A program made the translations under genes and the position numbers. Below are positions 19,031 through 30,285 of a stretch of 64,000 nucleotides of DNA, one piece after another. The stretch is taken from contig NC_067207.1 of the NCBI RefSeq assembly GCF_026262505.1, forward strand, positions 32,704,082 through 32,768,081, read 5' to 3'. The notes under the pieces are model-generated. The model made no database searches. It was not told the origin of the DNA and was given only the letters and a program-made list of their open reading frames with translations. The DNA comes from Trichomonas vaginalis G3. Lineage: Eukaryota > Parabasalia > Trichomonadida > Trichomonadidae. Position 1 is the stretch's first letter. Each line of letters begins with the position of its first letter.

Positions 19031-19833
19031 TTACTTACTAATAAAATTTCTTTATTGTGACACTTTCTCCAGTTTATAGGACCTCTCTCATATTCTATCT
19101 TGTCATATATAAGCTCATAGTCATGTATGTCCTCTAACCATCTCATAACGGTTTCCAAACCACTTTTATCGGATGTAAAGTAAAAGCATGGATGGTTATG
19201 TATAACGTCTAAAGTTTCTAAAGAGTCTCTCAAAGTCCAGTCTACTTGGTATTGAAAATCCCATGTGTTATAGAACGGCGGGTCCACTATAAAGAAAACA
19301 TTTTCCTTGTCTTTATATTTTTCATACAAATCTGTCCAATGACATCTCACAAACTCTATACCCTCAATATATTTTTCTATGTCCTCTTTGAAAACATTTG
19401 TATAGTTAAGATATAAAACTTTTGACATAAGTGTTTCAATGTCATGAACTCTTATAGAACCACTATATAATAGTCTAGCAGATATACTATCCCAGTCTAT
19501 ATATTCTGCTTTTTTCAAAACCTCTCTCACAATATTTTTCTTATCTAATGGTATACATTCCATCTTACCTATAGGTATCTTTTCTTTTAACTCTTTCAAT
19601 ATATTGTTTGTGTCTGGAATATGTTTGAGACGGTCCATATAGTTGTCGAAGTCATTGCATATAATCTTTGAGTCTGGAAATATTATATGGCACAAATGGG
19701 ATATATAGAAACTTCCACCGAACAAATCTACAAATGTTAGACCATTCGGTAGTTTCTTAAGTTCTCTCAATATAATATCTTTACATCTACTCTTATTTCC
19801 AAAGAACGGTAACGGTGGTTTTGTAAAATTCAT
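19000..19833 (-). CDS. D12-class DNA adenine-N6 methyltransferase
   Basis: A 277-residue enzyme that would move a methyl group from S-adenosylmethionine to adenine in DNA. The N-terminus has PPLPFFGNKSRCKDII, then motif I FVDLFGGS (about residue 35) and catalytic motif IV DPPFY (about 190), in the order of the Dam/D12 class (DPPY usual, DPPF here). A target-recognition region lies between. It may mark the element's own DNA or protect it from a nuclease. No partner restriction enzyme is visible apart from the HNH gene. The leader is ATTTTTATTATTATATATAA. It looks whole. Confidence 0.8.
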   Translation of the reverse strand: MNFTKPPLPFFGNKSRCKDIILRELKKLPNGLTFVDLFGGSFYISHLCHIIFPDSKIICNDFDNYMDRLKHIPDTNNILKELKEKIPIGKMECIPLDKKNIVREVLKKAEYIDWDSISARLLYSGSIRVHDIETLMSKVLYLNYTNVFKEDIEKYIEGIEFVRCHWTDLYEKYKDKENVFFIVDPPFYNTWDFQYQVDWTLRDSLETLDVIHNHPCFYFTSDKSGLETVMRWLEDIHDYELIYDKIEYERGPINWRKCHNKEILLVSKCGLKSDYLF

Positions 19834-19959
19834 TTATATATAATAATAAAAATGTTTTTACCCGAAAAGTGACAGAAAAGTGACAAAGGATGAAAACATA
19901 TATAATTTGTGAAAAGTGAAACAAAAAGTGACATTTTAAAAGTGACATCATTAATATGA

Positions 19960-20079
19960 TGTAAATAACAACGGTTTTGGTTTTGTCACCGGCTGGTCGG
20001 CTGGGGTTCGGTCCTCCTCTTGGGTCTTGGGCAAAATTTCTTAGGGCTAGAAGGGGCGCAGCCCCTGGAAGCCCCACTA

Positions 20080-20082
<3 letters not shown>
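19960..20082. repeat. GC-rich right terminus of the Polinton
   Basis: After AT-rich DNA the composition turns GC-rich (CACCGGCTGGTCGGCTGGGG, then GGGGCGCAGCCCC) and ends ...CCACTACCT at the T tract. The last two bases, CT, fit the AG...CT ends known for Mavericks. The matching left inverted repeat lies outside the window. Confidence 0.55.

Positions 20083-20111
<29 letters not shown>
20082..20111. repeat. T30 homopolymer at the element boundary
   Basis: Thirty consecutive T residues directly follow the GC-rich terminus. It may be part of the target site, and could hide a T-only target duplication. Confidence 0.8.
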
Positions 20112-20112
<1 letters not shown>

Positions 20113-20525
20113 TAATGACTAGATATAGTATGCACTTTTGAATTCATACATTTTTTGAAAAAATTGTATTTTCAAAAAAAGATGTTGTTTCAGTATGAAC
20201 TTGAAGAGAAATTTTAAGGAAAATAGGTTTTGAACGCTTAGATAGGGGTAAAATCAGACTTTATGAGGTATGTTGTATAATTATAGTTTGTGCTGTAATA
20301 TGTCATGAGATCAGAATATGAAGGGAGTATATATGTGTTATTGTCACAGGTATATATGTGAGGATAGCTCAGTAGAGTCTGTAAAATAGTTTAGTAGAAG
20401 AAAAAGTTATATAAAGAACAAAAAATTAAAAATAAACATTATTAAGTGAAAACCAAAGTTTACCTATTTTATGTAAGGTTTTGTCTTTGTGGGTTGAGGT
20501 ATATGACAAAAAAGATTGGATAATG
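20112..20525. other. AT-rich flank, no gene seen
   Basis: No long frame or known motif. This is probably host DNA next to the insertion. Confidence 0.5.
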
Positions 20526-20862
20526 CACTCTTGTCGGTCAAACTTCCGCGTTCAAGTTATCAATGCGGAACATTGTTCCATTCTGGGAGACATGCAGAGG
20601 CAATGTCTCCCAGAATGAGACACTGCGACCGACAGGAGTGCACAATACACTCTTGTCGGTCAAACTTCCGCGTTCAAGTTATCAATGCGGAACATTGTTC
20701 CATTCTGGGAGACATGCAGAGGCAATGTCTCCCAGAATGAGACACTGCGACCGACAGGAGTGCACAATACACTCTTGTCGGTCAAAGTTTTGCAATCACA
20801 TTCTGATTGCAGAAGATTGTCTCATTCTGGGAGACATGCAGAGGCAATGTCTCCCGAAATGA
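20526..20862. repeat. 122-bp tandem repeats with nested inverted repeats
   Basis: Units start at 20526, 20648 and 20770; the first two are nearly identical and the third is diverged and shorter. Each unit can pair its outer arms (TGCACTC.TGTCGGTC with its complement) and contains two inner hairpins: arm A (TTCCGCGTT / AATGCGGAA) and arm B (CATTCTGGGAGACAT / ATGTCTCCCAGAATG, loop of nine). In the third unit arm A has a wholly different sequence, TGCAATCA / TGATTGCA, but still pairs perfectly. The unit is GC-richer than its surroundings. Frames through it are short and end differently, so a protein is unlikely. Confidence 0.75.
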
Positions 20863-20879
20863 TACCGTCATACCAACAC

Positions 20880-22650
20880 CAATTTATTCCTTCTTTCCAT
20901 TGTCATACAATTCAATATTTTTATCAATCTTAATCAACTTTTTTTATTCTTCTTTAATTCAATTTATCTTTCTCCTAGAATATCTATTCCTTTAACAGAC
21001 ATAAAATCACTAATCGAGCTTTTTCAATACTCAAAATTTCATATAAATCTTTGTTATTTTTTCTCTCATCGCTTATTTTATTAAATATACATATTTCCTC
21101 TCACATATCCCTCTTCATATATATTGGATCTCAACACTCATCTATTAGAACAATATATTTTCGCTTAATCTCATATTATTCATTAACAATCTTTCATCTT
21201 CTTATTTCTAGTTAACCTACCAATATATATATAGAATATATGCCCAATTACATATTCAGATACATTAAATTCAAGAAATTCTTCTAATATTATTCTCCTA
21301 TTCATAATAAAATCATATTTAGTCTCACATCACAATTCTATCAGTTCTCCAATATCATATCATATTGGTAACATCACATATATCTCTTATAATATCACTT
21401 AAATTTGTATTTTTTTATTAATTATATTTAATTAGTTCTACATTCTATTATTATAGAGGTTTGACAAACTCATCAATAGTTAAAATCAAAATCTATTCAG
21501 AACTTTGAATCTAATGAAAATTACATTTCGATATCTTTTTGCAAGCTTAATTTTTTGTATTATCTTAAAATACATTTAGTAATGTTATGTACGTATTGAA
21601 TTCAAATTATAGCGCAGTAACATGCAACTCATCTTGAGATTCACATTTCATTTTCACAATTATTGCATATATACATCAATAACATATTGTACTCATATAT
21701 CTACACGACTCTAAACTCAATGACATCAAATAATGCTTGTAATATTTAAAATAATTTTTGCATTTTTGATTCTCAGCTTAACTTCTATAAATGTCACCAA
21801 AACATTTCATTCCTACCAAGAAATATTATATTAGTAATTAAGCGTTTATTACCATTGTTACTCACATCATATTAATTCATTTTTGTAATTTTTTAAATAA
21901 ATGACTGGAATCATAAACCCTATGTACCCATATCAACATGTTAAAATTTCAAAGTCTGAAACTTAGTATACATTGAGTTTCATGAAATCAGATAATCTCG
22001 TAGATTTCTTAAATATTATATATTGCTGGCCAATAATGATGCAGCATGACTCTCCATCATATCAGCATTCTAAACATATCTTTATTTTGTCAATTGGCAT
22101 AAATTAAGGGTGCTTTTCAGGCGATAAATGGTATTTTAGATACCTGGGTAGGGGGTCATGAAAAAGTTGCAAAAGTCAAAAATTGAGGGTATCTAAAAAT
22201 TCAAATTTTTAAGTTTTTGTTTTGAACACATTACCCAAATATACTCAATATAAGTATACTATTGGTATTAATATTGGCTCCTAAATATCAAGGTTTACAC
22301 CTTTTTGCCCGGTTTACACCTTTTTCTCCTGACTATATATATATACATAGACAACATAACATGATAAAATAACTATTCAGACAATATTTGCCATTAAGGG
22401 TGTAGAAATTAATCGAATTTATTAAAAGAAATATGATATACCCGTATTAAAGAACAAAATTTCCTTTTTTACTTTGTTTTGAATTGGATAGTTCAGCCAA
22501 TAATGACTGATTACATACAAATTTAAATCACTATCCTTTAAAAAGATTGTGAAAAATCAAATATATCAAGCTTTACAAATTTATAAGAACAAATCATTTT
22601 TATACAATCTATTAAGGAACCATTCCTAATATAAACACGCCGACCTTATT
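20880..22650. other. Gene-poor AT-rich spacer
   Basis: About 1.8 kb with no convincing frame. The only structure seen is the 19-bp direct repeat at 22292 and a GC-richer patch near 22107-22190. Confidence 0.5.
22292..22329. repeat. 19-bp tandem duplication
   Basis: GGTTTACACCTTTTTGCCC is followed at once by GGTTTACACCTTTTTCTCC. Confidence 0.7.
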
Positions 22651-22651
22651 T

Positions 22652-23023
22652 TCATGAAATATTCACAGTTGAAGGTTGAATAACAATACTAAAAGAAGCT
22701 GCTTTGGTAAGCTTCCCTTGGAAGAATTTCAGTTGATCACGTAAAGTATCATTTTGGACTTGTAACGCAGTTATCTGTCGTTGCAATTTAAATACTAAAT
22801 TTTGTAAGTATACATTATTATTCTCAAGCTCTTTAATATAGTCATTCTTAGTTTTCTTAAATCTTCATGGTCCATTGTTATGCGTGAACAAGATCAATTT
22901 TTGCTTCTCGAGATCATTTTCTGGGCTTTCAACTTCTAGCAAATCGCAAGAGGATTCCAATGATAGTGGAAGCCTTGGTGAGGACTGATGGCATAACTGA
23001 GGAATAGAAGGTATCGAGTTCAT
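22652..23023 (-). pseudogene. bZIP-like transcription factor gene with an in-frame stop
   Basis: The minus strand has a 124-codon frame from ATG 23023 to TGA 22652. The second half is a leucine zipper: NDYIKELENNNVYLQNLVFKL, then QITALQVQNDTLRDQLKFF, with heptad hydrophobics. Just before it a damaged basic region reads FTHNNGP-stop-RFKKTK; the stop (22865-22867, TGA) falls where bZIP proteins have basic residues that touch DNA, and CGA to TGA is the simplest change. A short start at a later Met would give a zipper without a DNA-binding region. The N-terminus is Ser/Pro-rich, as in activation regions. A decayed host gene is the best reading; a sequencing error is possible. Confidence 0.6.
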
Positions 23024-24393
23024 TTGACAATGACGCAAATTCGCATAAAATAAACAAAAATTGGATTACCTCAGAAAAAATTCATTAAAAAAATAACATT
23101 GAAACAGAAACATGGATATATAACAACAGGAAAATAGATGCACAATTATGACTTTTAAAACATTTTTTGAAAAAAATAATTGCGAACATTTACAAGTTTG
23201 GATTTATAGCATATCATACGTTGTAAAATAACAAACATTACATGCTTACCAAAACTTGTTACTAAAAAACCTTTTCTATAAGAATTTCGAATCAAGAAAA
23301 AGAAACCTTTCATTAAAAACTCAACATAATATCAAATATCTTTTTACATACAAAAATTGTGTTACAATGCACCAAAGAAAACCTTTAGTCATTTAATGGC
23401 GGAATTGCAAAATTTATCAAATATGTTTACTCAGTTTAACAGATTGGAATTACTTTAAATAATCCTTTTAAAACTAACACAAATGATAATAAATCTTATT
23501 TGATGAATTGTTGACAAAATTTCCAAAATCTTGCAATATAATTCTTCAGATTTATGTTTTGACTCAATAAATTGCAATGTAAATCAAGCATAGATGATTT
23601 TTTCTGTTTTAACCTATTTGAATAGTTACAATGAAATGAGTCGTCTATTCATTGATAAAAAAAGTCGTCGCAAAATTTCTTTTAAATTTGATTGCATCTC
23701 TGACAATTCATATAATGTTTAATGCTAGTTAAATTGATTAATATGCAATTGGATATGTTTCACATTGTTGTTGACGATTTTTCATTTTTTTTTCAGAAGA
23801 TTGTATTTATAATTGGTCAACTTCAAACATTATACAACAGAGGCTATTCTAAATATTATACTGCATGGGTTCATTAAAGAAATGAATCCATATATTTTCC
23901 AAAGTGAATAATTTATGCCTTCCTCAAAACGTAACTGGTCATTTTTAAAGGGAAATATGATTATCTCTCTGAATCGACTAACCTCAATTTATTTTGGCAG
24001 AATTTTCTAAATCGTTCAATTTTTAAAGTAATACATTGATCCGTTTTAATTACCTACAGTTCTATCAATTGAAATTAATAGACCACATTGTCAAAAATTG
24101 TATTTAAAAATATTTAATATTTTCTATTCAAATTGAAAAAATGCTCCCCAATTTATCTTAAGATCTTTAATTAGGACTTCAATGAAAATCAATTACGTAC
24201 AGGCCTCACATTTTGGACTCTTTTGAATTTTGAATAAATTATCATGACTATTCATCATTTTGAATTTAAATAAAGTTACAATATATAATTTAATTTGTGA
24301 GACATCACAAATCTTCAGAAATTTCGGGATTAAAATGAATTTGAGTACTTCCAATTCAAATTCAAAGAAAATCATTATAATCAAGGTCCGAAA
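23024..24393. other. AT-rich spacer, no gene seen
   Basis: No frame of note. A TCATTAT initiator-like site near 24372 belongs to the next gene. Confidence 0.5.
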
Positions 24394-27300
24394 ATGATAC
24401 TTGCTTTCCTTTCACAATTGGTAGCATCATCATTAACTTTACAGGACCCTGTAGTACAAACAAACCCTTTCACAGGCATAAAAGAATGTGGTTTCTTTAA
24501 TTATAGATACATTTTTAATGGAAAATCAGAAATTTTAACTTATAATGATTTTGGAACTTATGTAAAGCTAATTGTCAATGGTACAGCCTTTTATCCAGCC
24601 AACCAAAATGCTGGCGATTACAATGGAATTACAGTACATCTTCAAGTAGAAAATGTTACTGATGATGATGATATTTACATTAAATACATCATTACTAACA
24701 CATATGAATATGAAGCCAGAGTTCAACTTGGTACATTTACAGATATTTCATTCAAAGGTAATGATGGCAACCATAATAGAATTACTCCTTTGTCAGATAA
24801 AAAAATGTATTCTATTGAACATGTTCAAATTGCGCCGACTTGGCAAAAAATGGTAATGGATTATCGCGATTTTAAAGGTAAATATATTCCACCTGATAAC
24901 TATTGGTATGGTCAAACATTTGATCCTGAAAACAAGTATTTCATGAAGTTCAACAACGTAAATGAAATAAACGTACTCGAAGCTTCAGATGATAGAAACG
25001 TTGATTCATATTCATCATATTCATGGAATGAAAAAAGAATTCAAGGAAAACAAGCCATTGTACTAGGTATTAGGCTATTCTTTATTATGAAAACTCCTTT
25101 TGATTTCATTGCAACTAAGAAGGGGTTTGCCGGAGGAATGACAGGTGCAATCGAAGCAGAAACATATTGTAGAATTTTTGTGGAAGGCAGAAATTATGAT
25201 GCTTATTATGCAATTAATGATTCTAAGGACTTCAAAAAATTATTAAGCTTTCCAGGTACAGCAAGCTCAATGGATAGATATGGATTTTGGATAATGCCAC
25301 CAGATGGAGCAATTAATACAAAGTACACGATGTATCTTCAATATCAAGAGGATGGAAAAACTTTACAATCTAACAGAATTGAGTTCAATATAACTCGTTC
25401 AGATCAACCATCAATCTCATTACTATCTGGTGATACATTAAGCAAACCATTTAGAGGAAATGAAAGTATTCCATTAGAGTTTACAATTACTTCCCAAAGA
25501 TCAGTTAATGTTTCATTTGAAGTTTATAGAGGAAAAGCAATGATCCATCATGATCTTAAAGAATTTAAGTTTGGAGCAATAGGATCGAATGGAGCTACAT
25601 CAAAAGCAAATTTCAGCCTTTCTAAGATCCCATCAGGAACATTTACATTGAAAGTTAAAGTAATAAATGATCTGGGAAGAGAATCCACGTATGATGAAAC
25701 TCAATTCACAGTCGAATCTGATGTATATGTTCAAAATGTACACTTCAGTCAAGAAACATATGATCCAACGGAAGATATTGAATTAATTGGTTGGTTTACT
25801 GAGATGGATCTTCAACAGAGAGTTTCATTTAAACTTGATGTTGCAAATGGCAAAGGAACATCATCTAATAACGACATTAAACCATTAGGTACTCTCCAAG
25901 AGTTTAAAATAAGAATGTCAATCCCTTCAGGTCTTACAAAAGGAGTTATACCATGCACTCTTACAGCAATCCAAGAAGGTCTTGTATTTTTCAGCAAGAA
26001 TCTTTCGTTTATATTAACAGACAGGCCAATTCTCTCTGCTAAATTATTGAATGGAAATACAGAAGAAGAATATAATAATTCATTTTCTTTATTATATTCA
26101 TTAAGTGCCAAAGATGAAGGACAATGCAAATTCTATTACATGTTTAATGGTGAAAATGAAACTTTAATAACAATATCAGACGGACATGGAAACATTCCAC
26201 TAACAGGATTGATGTATCAAGGAAATGATAAGTATGTACTTTCAATAGTTGCAAAGGATGAATACAATTCAACATCAAAACCTGAAAATTACTCATTTTC
26301 AATTATAAATAAGCCATATATTACTAAAATTGAAATGAAAAACATCTCTGATCCAGCTAAAGATGTTAATGTTTATGTCACATATAATGACCAAGACAAT
26401 GAAAAACAATTATACTTATATGCTGATTATGGAAACAATGTTGTACTTCTAAAAACGCTTATACCACAAAGCTCAGGAGAATCAGATCAGAAAAGAGAAG
26501 GTCCATTTCCATATCCTAATTCAGGAAATTATAACATCAAATTTTTCCTAACTTCTCAAAAGATTAGTAATGACTATAAATCTCTTCCTCCAAATCAAAT
26601 CTCCAATTTGTATGAATTTCCAATTCTAAGTACTAAAGTTCCTGATGTTAAGCTTCAAGTTAAAACAGGAAAATACTATTCATCAACTTCAAAAATAGGA
26701 TTCCAACTAACTGTGTTAGATGATATGACTGGTGATATACATTATATGATTGATGGAAGGGAAGATTTTGATAAAGGCACTGCAAAACCAAATTATGATG
26801 CTCAGCAAAATCATAAAAATGATCAATTTAGCGATGAAATACCAATTCCAAGTTGGTTTAAGTATTGGAGTAATAACAGTGCCCATACTTTCGCAGTTTA
26901 TGTTATTGACAATTATGGAATTCAATCTAGATCAGATTCTTTTGATTTCTATGTAATTAATAACCCAGAGTTATCTACTTTTAATATGAACAAAGACTAT
27001 GTTCTAACTCAAACTAAAGATAAATCAGATCGAACCATTCACTTTTACGGTGACTTCAACGACCATGATGATGGAAAGGAACTCAATTTCTATGTTAAAG
27101 AAGGAAATATGGATAAGATTTTAGCAAAAACATATTATTCTGGACCTAAATTAAATATGGAGTAGTTCATAGATCAGAGAAACTTAGAGCATTTAATTAC
27201 AATTGGGAGCCATATCCATTTAATCTTCAATTAGATTTAATACAAAATGAAGCCTCACTTGAAATCGTTGGATGGATCCAAAATACAGAAGATTATGAAG

Positions 27301-29096
27301 ATACAACCCAAAGGTTTTACAAATCTCCTGATAGGAGAACTACAGTTTTCATTACAAAGAAGCCCGATATTGATATTGATTTTCCAACGTTAACCAATGT
27401 ATTTGGAAAGAACGATGATATTAGCTTTAAATATGAAATCACAGATGAATCTTCAGGTAACATCACTGCATATCTTAACAATGAATATATCACTCATTGG
27501 AGTTACACAAGCAATAACAATCAAATTTCTGATATTCTTACATTCAAGTTGGGAGATAAAGCGATATATTCAACACCAAATCCAACAATTAAGATTGTAG
27601 TAATGGATACTCATGGAAGTTATGAACAAAGGACTAAATCAATTGTAATTAGAAACAAGCCTACAATTAGAAATGTGGAAATTAATAATAATTTCGTTTA
27701 TGAAAATCAAGAGCTTTCAGCAAAAGTTACATTTGATGATTATGATAATGGAAAAAGATTATACTTCCATTATGTACTTAACAATGATGATTACTATACT
27801 ACCACTGCAAGCAAATTATCTAATGTGTTTGAAGGTCAAACAATTGACGTTCCATTTACTATTCCAAGTAATACAGAATTGGGAACATTGGTTATTGAAT
27901 TTTATTGCACCACAGAAGAAACAGCCATTACTACACCAGCAGATAAAAATGTAAGATCTGAAGAAGTACCAAGATCTCTAACAGTAACATTCAAGCCATT
28001 TTTGGAATTGAACCAAATCAGTGGAAGCTATACAACAAACTCAGAAATCCAATTGAGCGGCATGATTCAATGCAAATATCCAGTCGAATTCAAGATTCTA
28101 ATTAATAGAAAGCCTCTTCAAGAAACAATCATGTATTCACCAGTAAGTGATGCAAAAACATCTTTTACTAAGAAATTTAATCTTCCTGACATGAAATGGG
28201 GAAATAAAGAGATGAAAGTTTCAATTATAGATTCTGTTTCCAAACTTGAAAGTTCACAACAAACATTATCCTTCACATTTAAGCACAAGCCAGTTCTTAG
28301 AAACCTAGAAACATTGTCAAGAGCTTATGCCAGCGGACAAGGAATGTATATTGAAGGAAGACTTGATTGCAAAGATTACAAAACATTTTATTCTTATGCT
28401 AAATTAGGTGATGATGAACCAATCAAATTAAATAGTGTTTGCAGATCTGATGGAACAATGAATCAGAATGCACCATTTTATCATAGATTTACAACAGCCC
28501 AAAAAGGAAATCTTTCTTTAACAATATGGATTTCAGATAGCTCTGATATAAACGGTGGAGATGATCTTGGAAAGTCTGAACCGGTCACAATATATGTTGG
28601 TTTTAGTAATATACCAGATTTCCATGTTCAATGGCTCTCTACAAATGAATACTTCAGTAGAAATACTTCAATTAATTTCATTATAAAGATTGATGATGAT
28701 GACGATGTTTCATTGCAATATATTCTCGATGGAAAAGTTATTCATAACGAAACTCTTGAAATTGACAATACAAGATTTGAACAACAAAGATCATTTACCA
28801 TTCCAGATAATTTATCTAGAGAGAAGCATTATCTTCAATTAATGCTGATAGATAATTATGGATTTAGAAAAGGTTCTGACGACGAAGAAAAAGGTTTTTA
28901 TGTCATGGATCGTCCTATAATTGAAGAAGTTGGACTTGATAATCCTTATTTATTACAATCTGAAGTTTCCAATATTGTTGGATTTTTCAATGATATGGAT
29001 CAAGGAATGATTATTTATCTTTTTGTTCAAGTTGGACAAAAGCCAGTCACTGAACCAGCAAAATCTTTTCAATCTAATTTTCATATATGTTATTAA
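24394..29096 (+). pseudogene. Giant Ig-like-repeat surface protein gene, interrupted
   Basis: The start MILAFLSQLVASSLT looks like a secretion signal and follows a TCATTAT initiator by about 20 bases. After an N-terminal domain (to about residue 330) come roughly ten beta-sandwich repeats of about 95-110 residues, each opening with a (N/D)(K/R/N)P motif and containing FxDxDxGKxLxFY, as in NNPELSTFNMNKDYV...FYGDFNDHDDGKELNFYV. This layout is typical of large trichomonad surface proteins. The frame changes once near 27,160 (frame of 24394 to frame of 27162) and the coding pattern continues without loss. The next stop, TAA at 29094, is followed in the same frame by the glycine-rich part, so both are probably one gene. 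Confidence 0.65.
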
Positions 29097-29102
29097 ATTA
29101 TT

Positions 29103-30041
29103 ATGAAATTCGATCAACCAACAAGAAATTACCAACCAGTACAGTTTCAACTTACAAAGGGGTCTTGGTTATTTCGATTGTGGGGCACACAAGGCGGGTT
29201 TCTCTATAATAATAATGGTGGTAAAGGTGCTTATTCTGAAGGTTTATTTATTACAGACTACAATATCACTTTATACTATCATGTTGGGAAAATGGGTTCG
29301 TGCGCTAATACTGTCATTACAACATCCACTTTTGATGGTGGAAGTAATTTCATTGGAAGGGACAATGATAGAAGCTGTACTGGTGGATCTGCTACATTCA
29401 TTTCACGAGATGAAAATGGAGAACAGTTATTATTGATTTCAGGAGCTGGAGGTGGCTCAGGACAATATGCAGCAAAAAATGTTGAATTTATTGGCGGTTT
29501 TGGCGGTCCTTTTGCTGGTGACGGAGTTGGACAAGCATTCCAAATTGAAGAAAGTGAAGCAATTAAAGTTCGAGGAAAGGGTGCTACTAGAATTCATCCT
29601 GGAGATGGCGGTTCGCATCCTGGAGGCACAAATGATAAGTATATCAATCGTCCAGCGCTTGGAAAAAGAGGGGAATACTTGAAAGGTGGCGATGCAGATA
29701 CGGGAGCAAGTGGATCTTCAGGCGGCGGAGGAAGTGGCTATTTTGGCGGTGGAGGAGGTGCAGATATAGGAGGAGGTGGTGGAGGAAGCAGTTACGCATC
29801 ACCTGACTTGTATAATGTCATCCTATTAGGAGGTGACAAAGCAGTTGACTCTCCTTCAGCCACTCGTGAAGTTGGCCACTCCAATAATGGATGCATCGAA
29901 ATCATCAAACATAATCCATACACCATTGAGAAGAACAACAACTCTTCCTGTAATAGAAAAATTGTAAGTATTGTTTACTACTTCCATTATCCAACTTATT
30001 TTTCCATTCTCTTTCTTGGTTTTTTGTTTGAAATAAAGTAA
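29103..30041 (+). pseudogene. Glycine-rich (ALK-like) C-terminal part of the surface protein
   Basis: In the same frame as the preceding Ig-like part and only six bases after its TAA. It starts with YQPVQFQLTKGSWLFRLWGTQGG, the entry to glycine-rich domains like that of ALK-type receptors. Long Gly runs follow (SGAGGGSGQY, GGGGSGYFGGGGGADIGGGG), closing with SSYASPD and NNGCIEII, as in that domain family. A hydrophobic stretch near the C-terminus (YPTYFSILFLGFLF) could anchor it in the membrane. It is probably surface-exposed and adhesive, by analogy. It could be a separate gene starting at 29103, but lack of a signal peptide argues against this. Confidence 0.6.
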
Positions 30042-30285
30042 ATAAATTATTTTATCAATGACTAACTTTTTTTGAAATTCAAGATTTTTATTCCAATTTT
30101 CTAGGGTAAGAATAAATAAAATAATGATTTTGCAAGAATGAGCGCATCCTGAAACTTCTAAGTTTAATCCTCCAAAGTTCAGAAGTCTTTCGACTATGGA
30201 TATGAAATGATTTGGATATAAAAAGATTAATCAATGAAAATATATGAATAAAAAGTTTTATAACAAATAAATAAAATAAAAAATC

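Larger units (their letters stand above)
1..20082. mobile_element. Maverick/Polinton-type element, right-hand part
   Basis: A block of virus-like genes runs from the left edge to a GC-rich terminus at about 20,082. Its parts are capsid-protein remnants, an SF3 helicase, a packaging-ATPase remnant, a KilA-N protein, an HNH endonuclease, an rve integrase remnant, a phage-like fibre protein and an adenine methyltransferase. Integrase plus capsid plus packaging ATPase is the known signature of Mavericks/Polintons, which are abundant in trichomonads. The left end, and any DNA polymerase B or protease gene, lie outside the window or are absent. The element is a fossil: roughly half its genes look whole and the rest carry one to several breaks, which suggests a fairly young but inactive copy. 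Confidence 0.85.

Noticed and set aside
19793-20077. Minus-strand frame over the Polinton right end
   Set aside because: It crosses the GC-rich terminus and has no leader of the element's type; it is a by-product of composition.
20516-20933. Short protein frames through the 122-bp repeats
   Set aside because: They shift between units and the conserved property is base pairing rather than amino-acid sequence.
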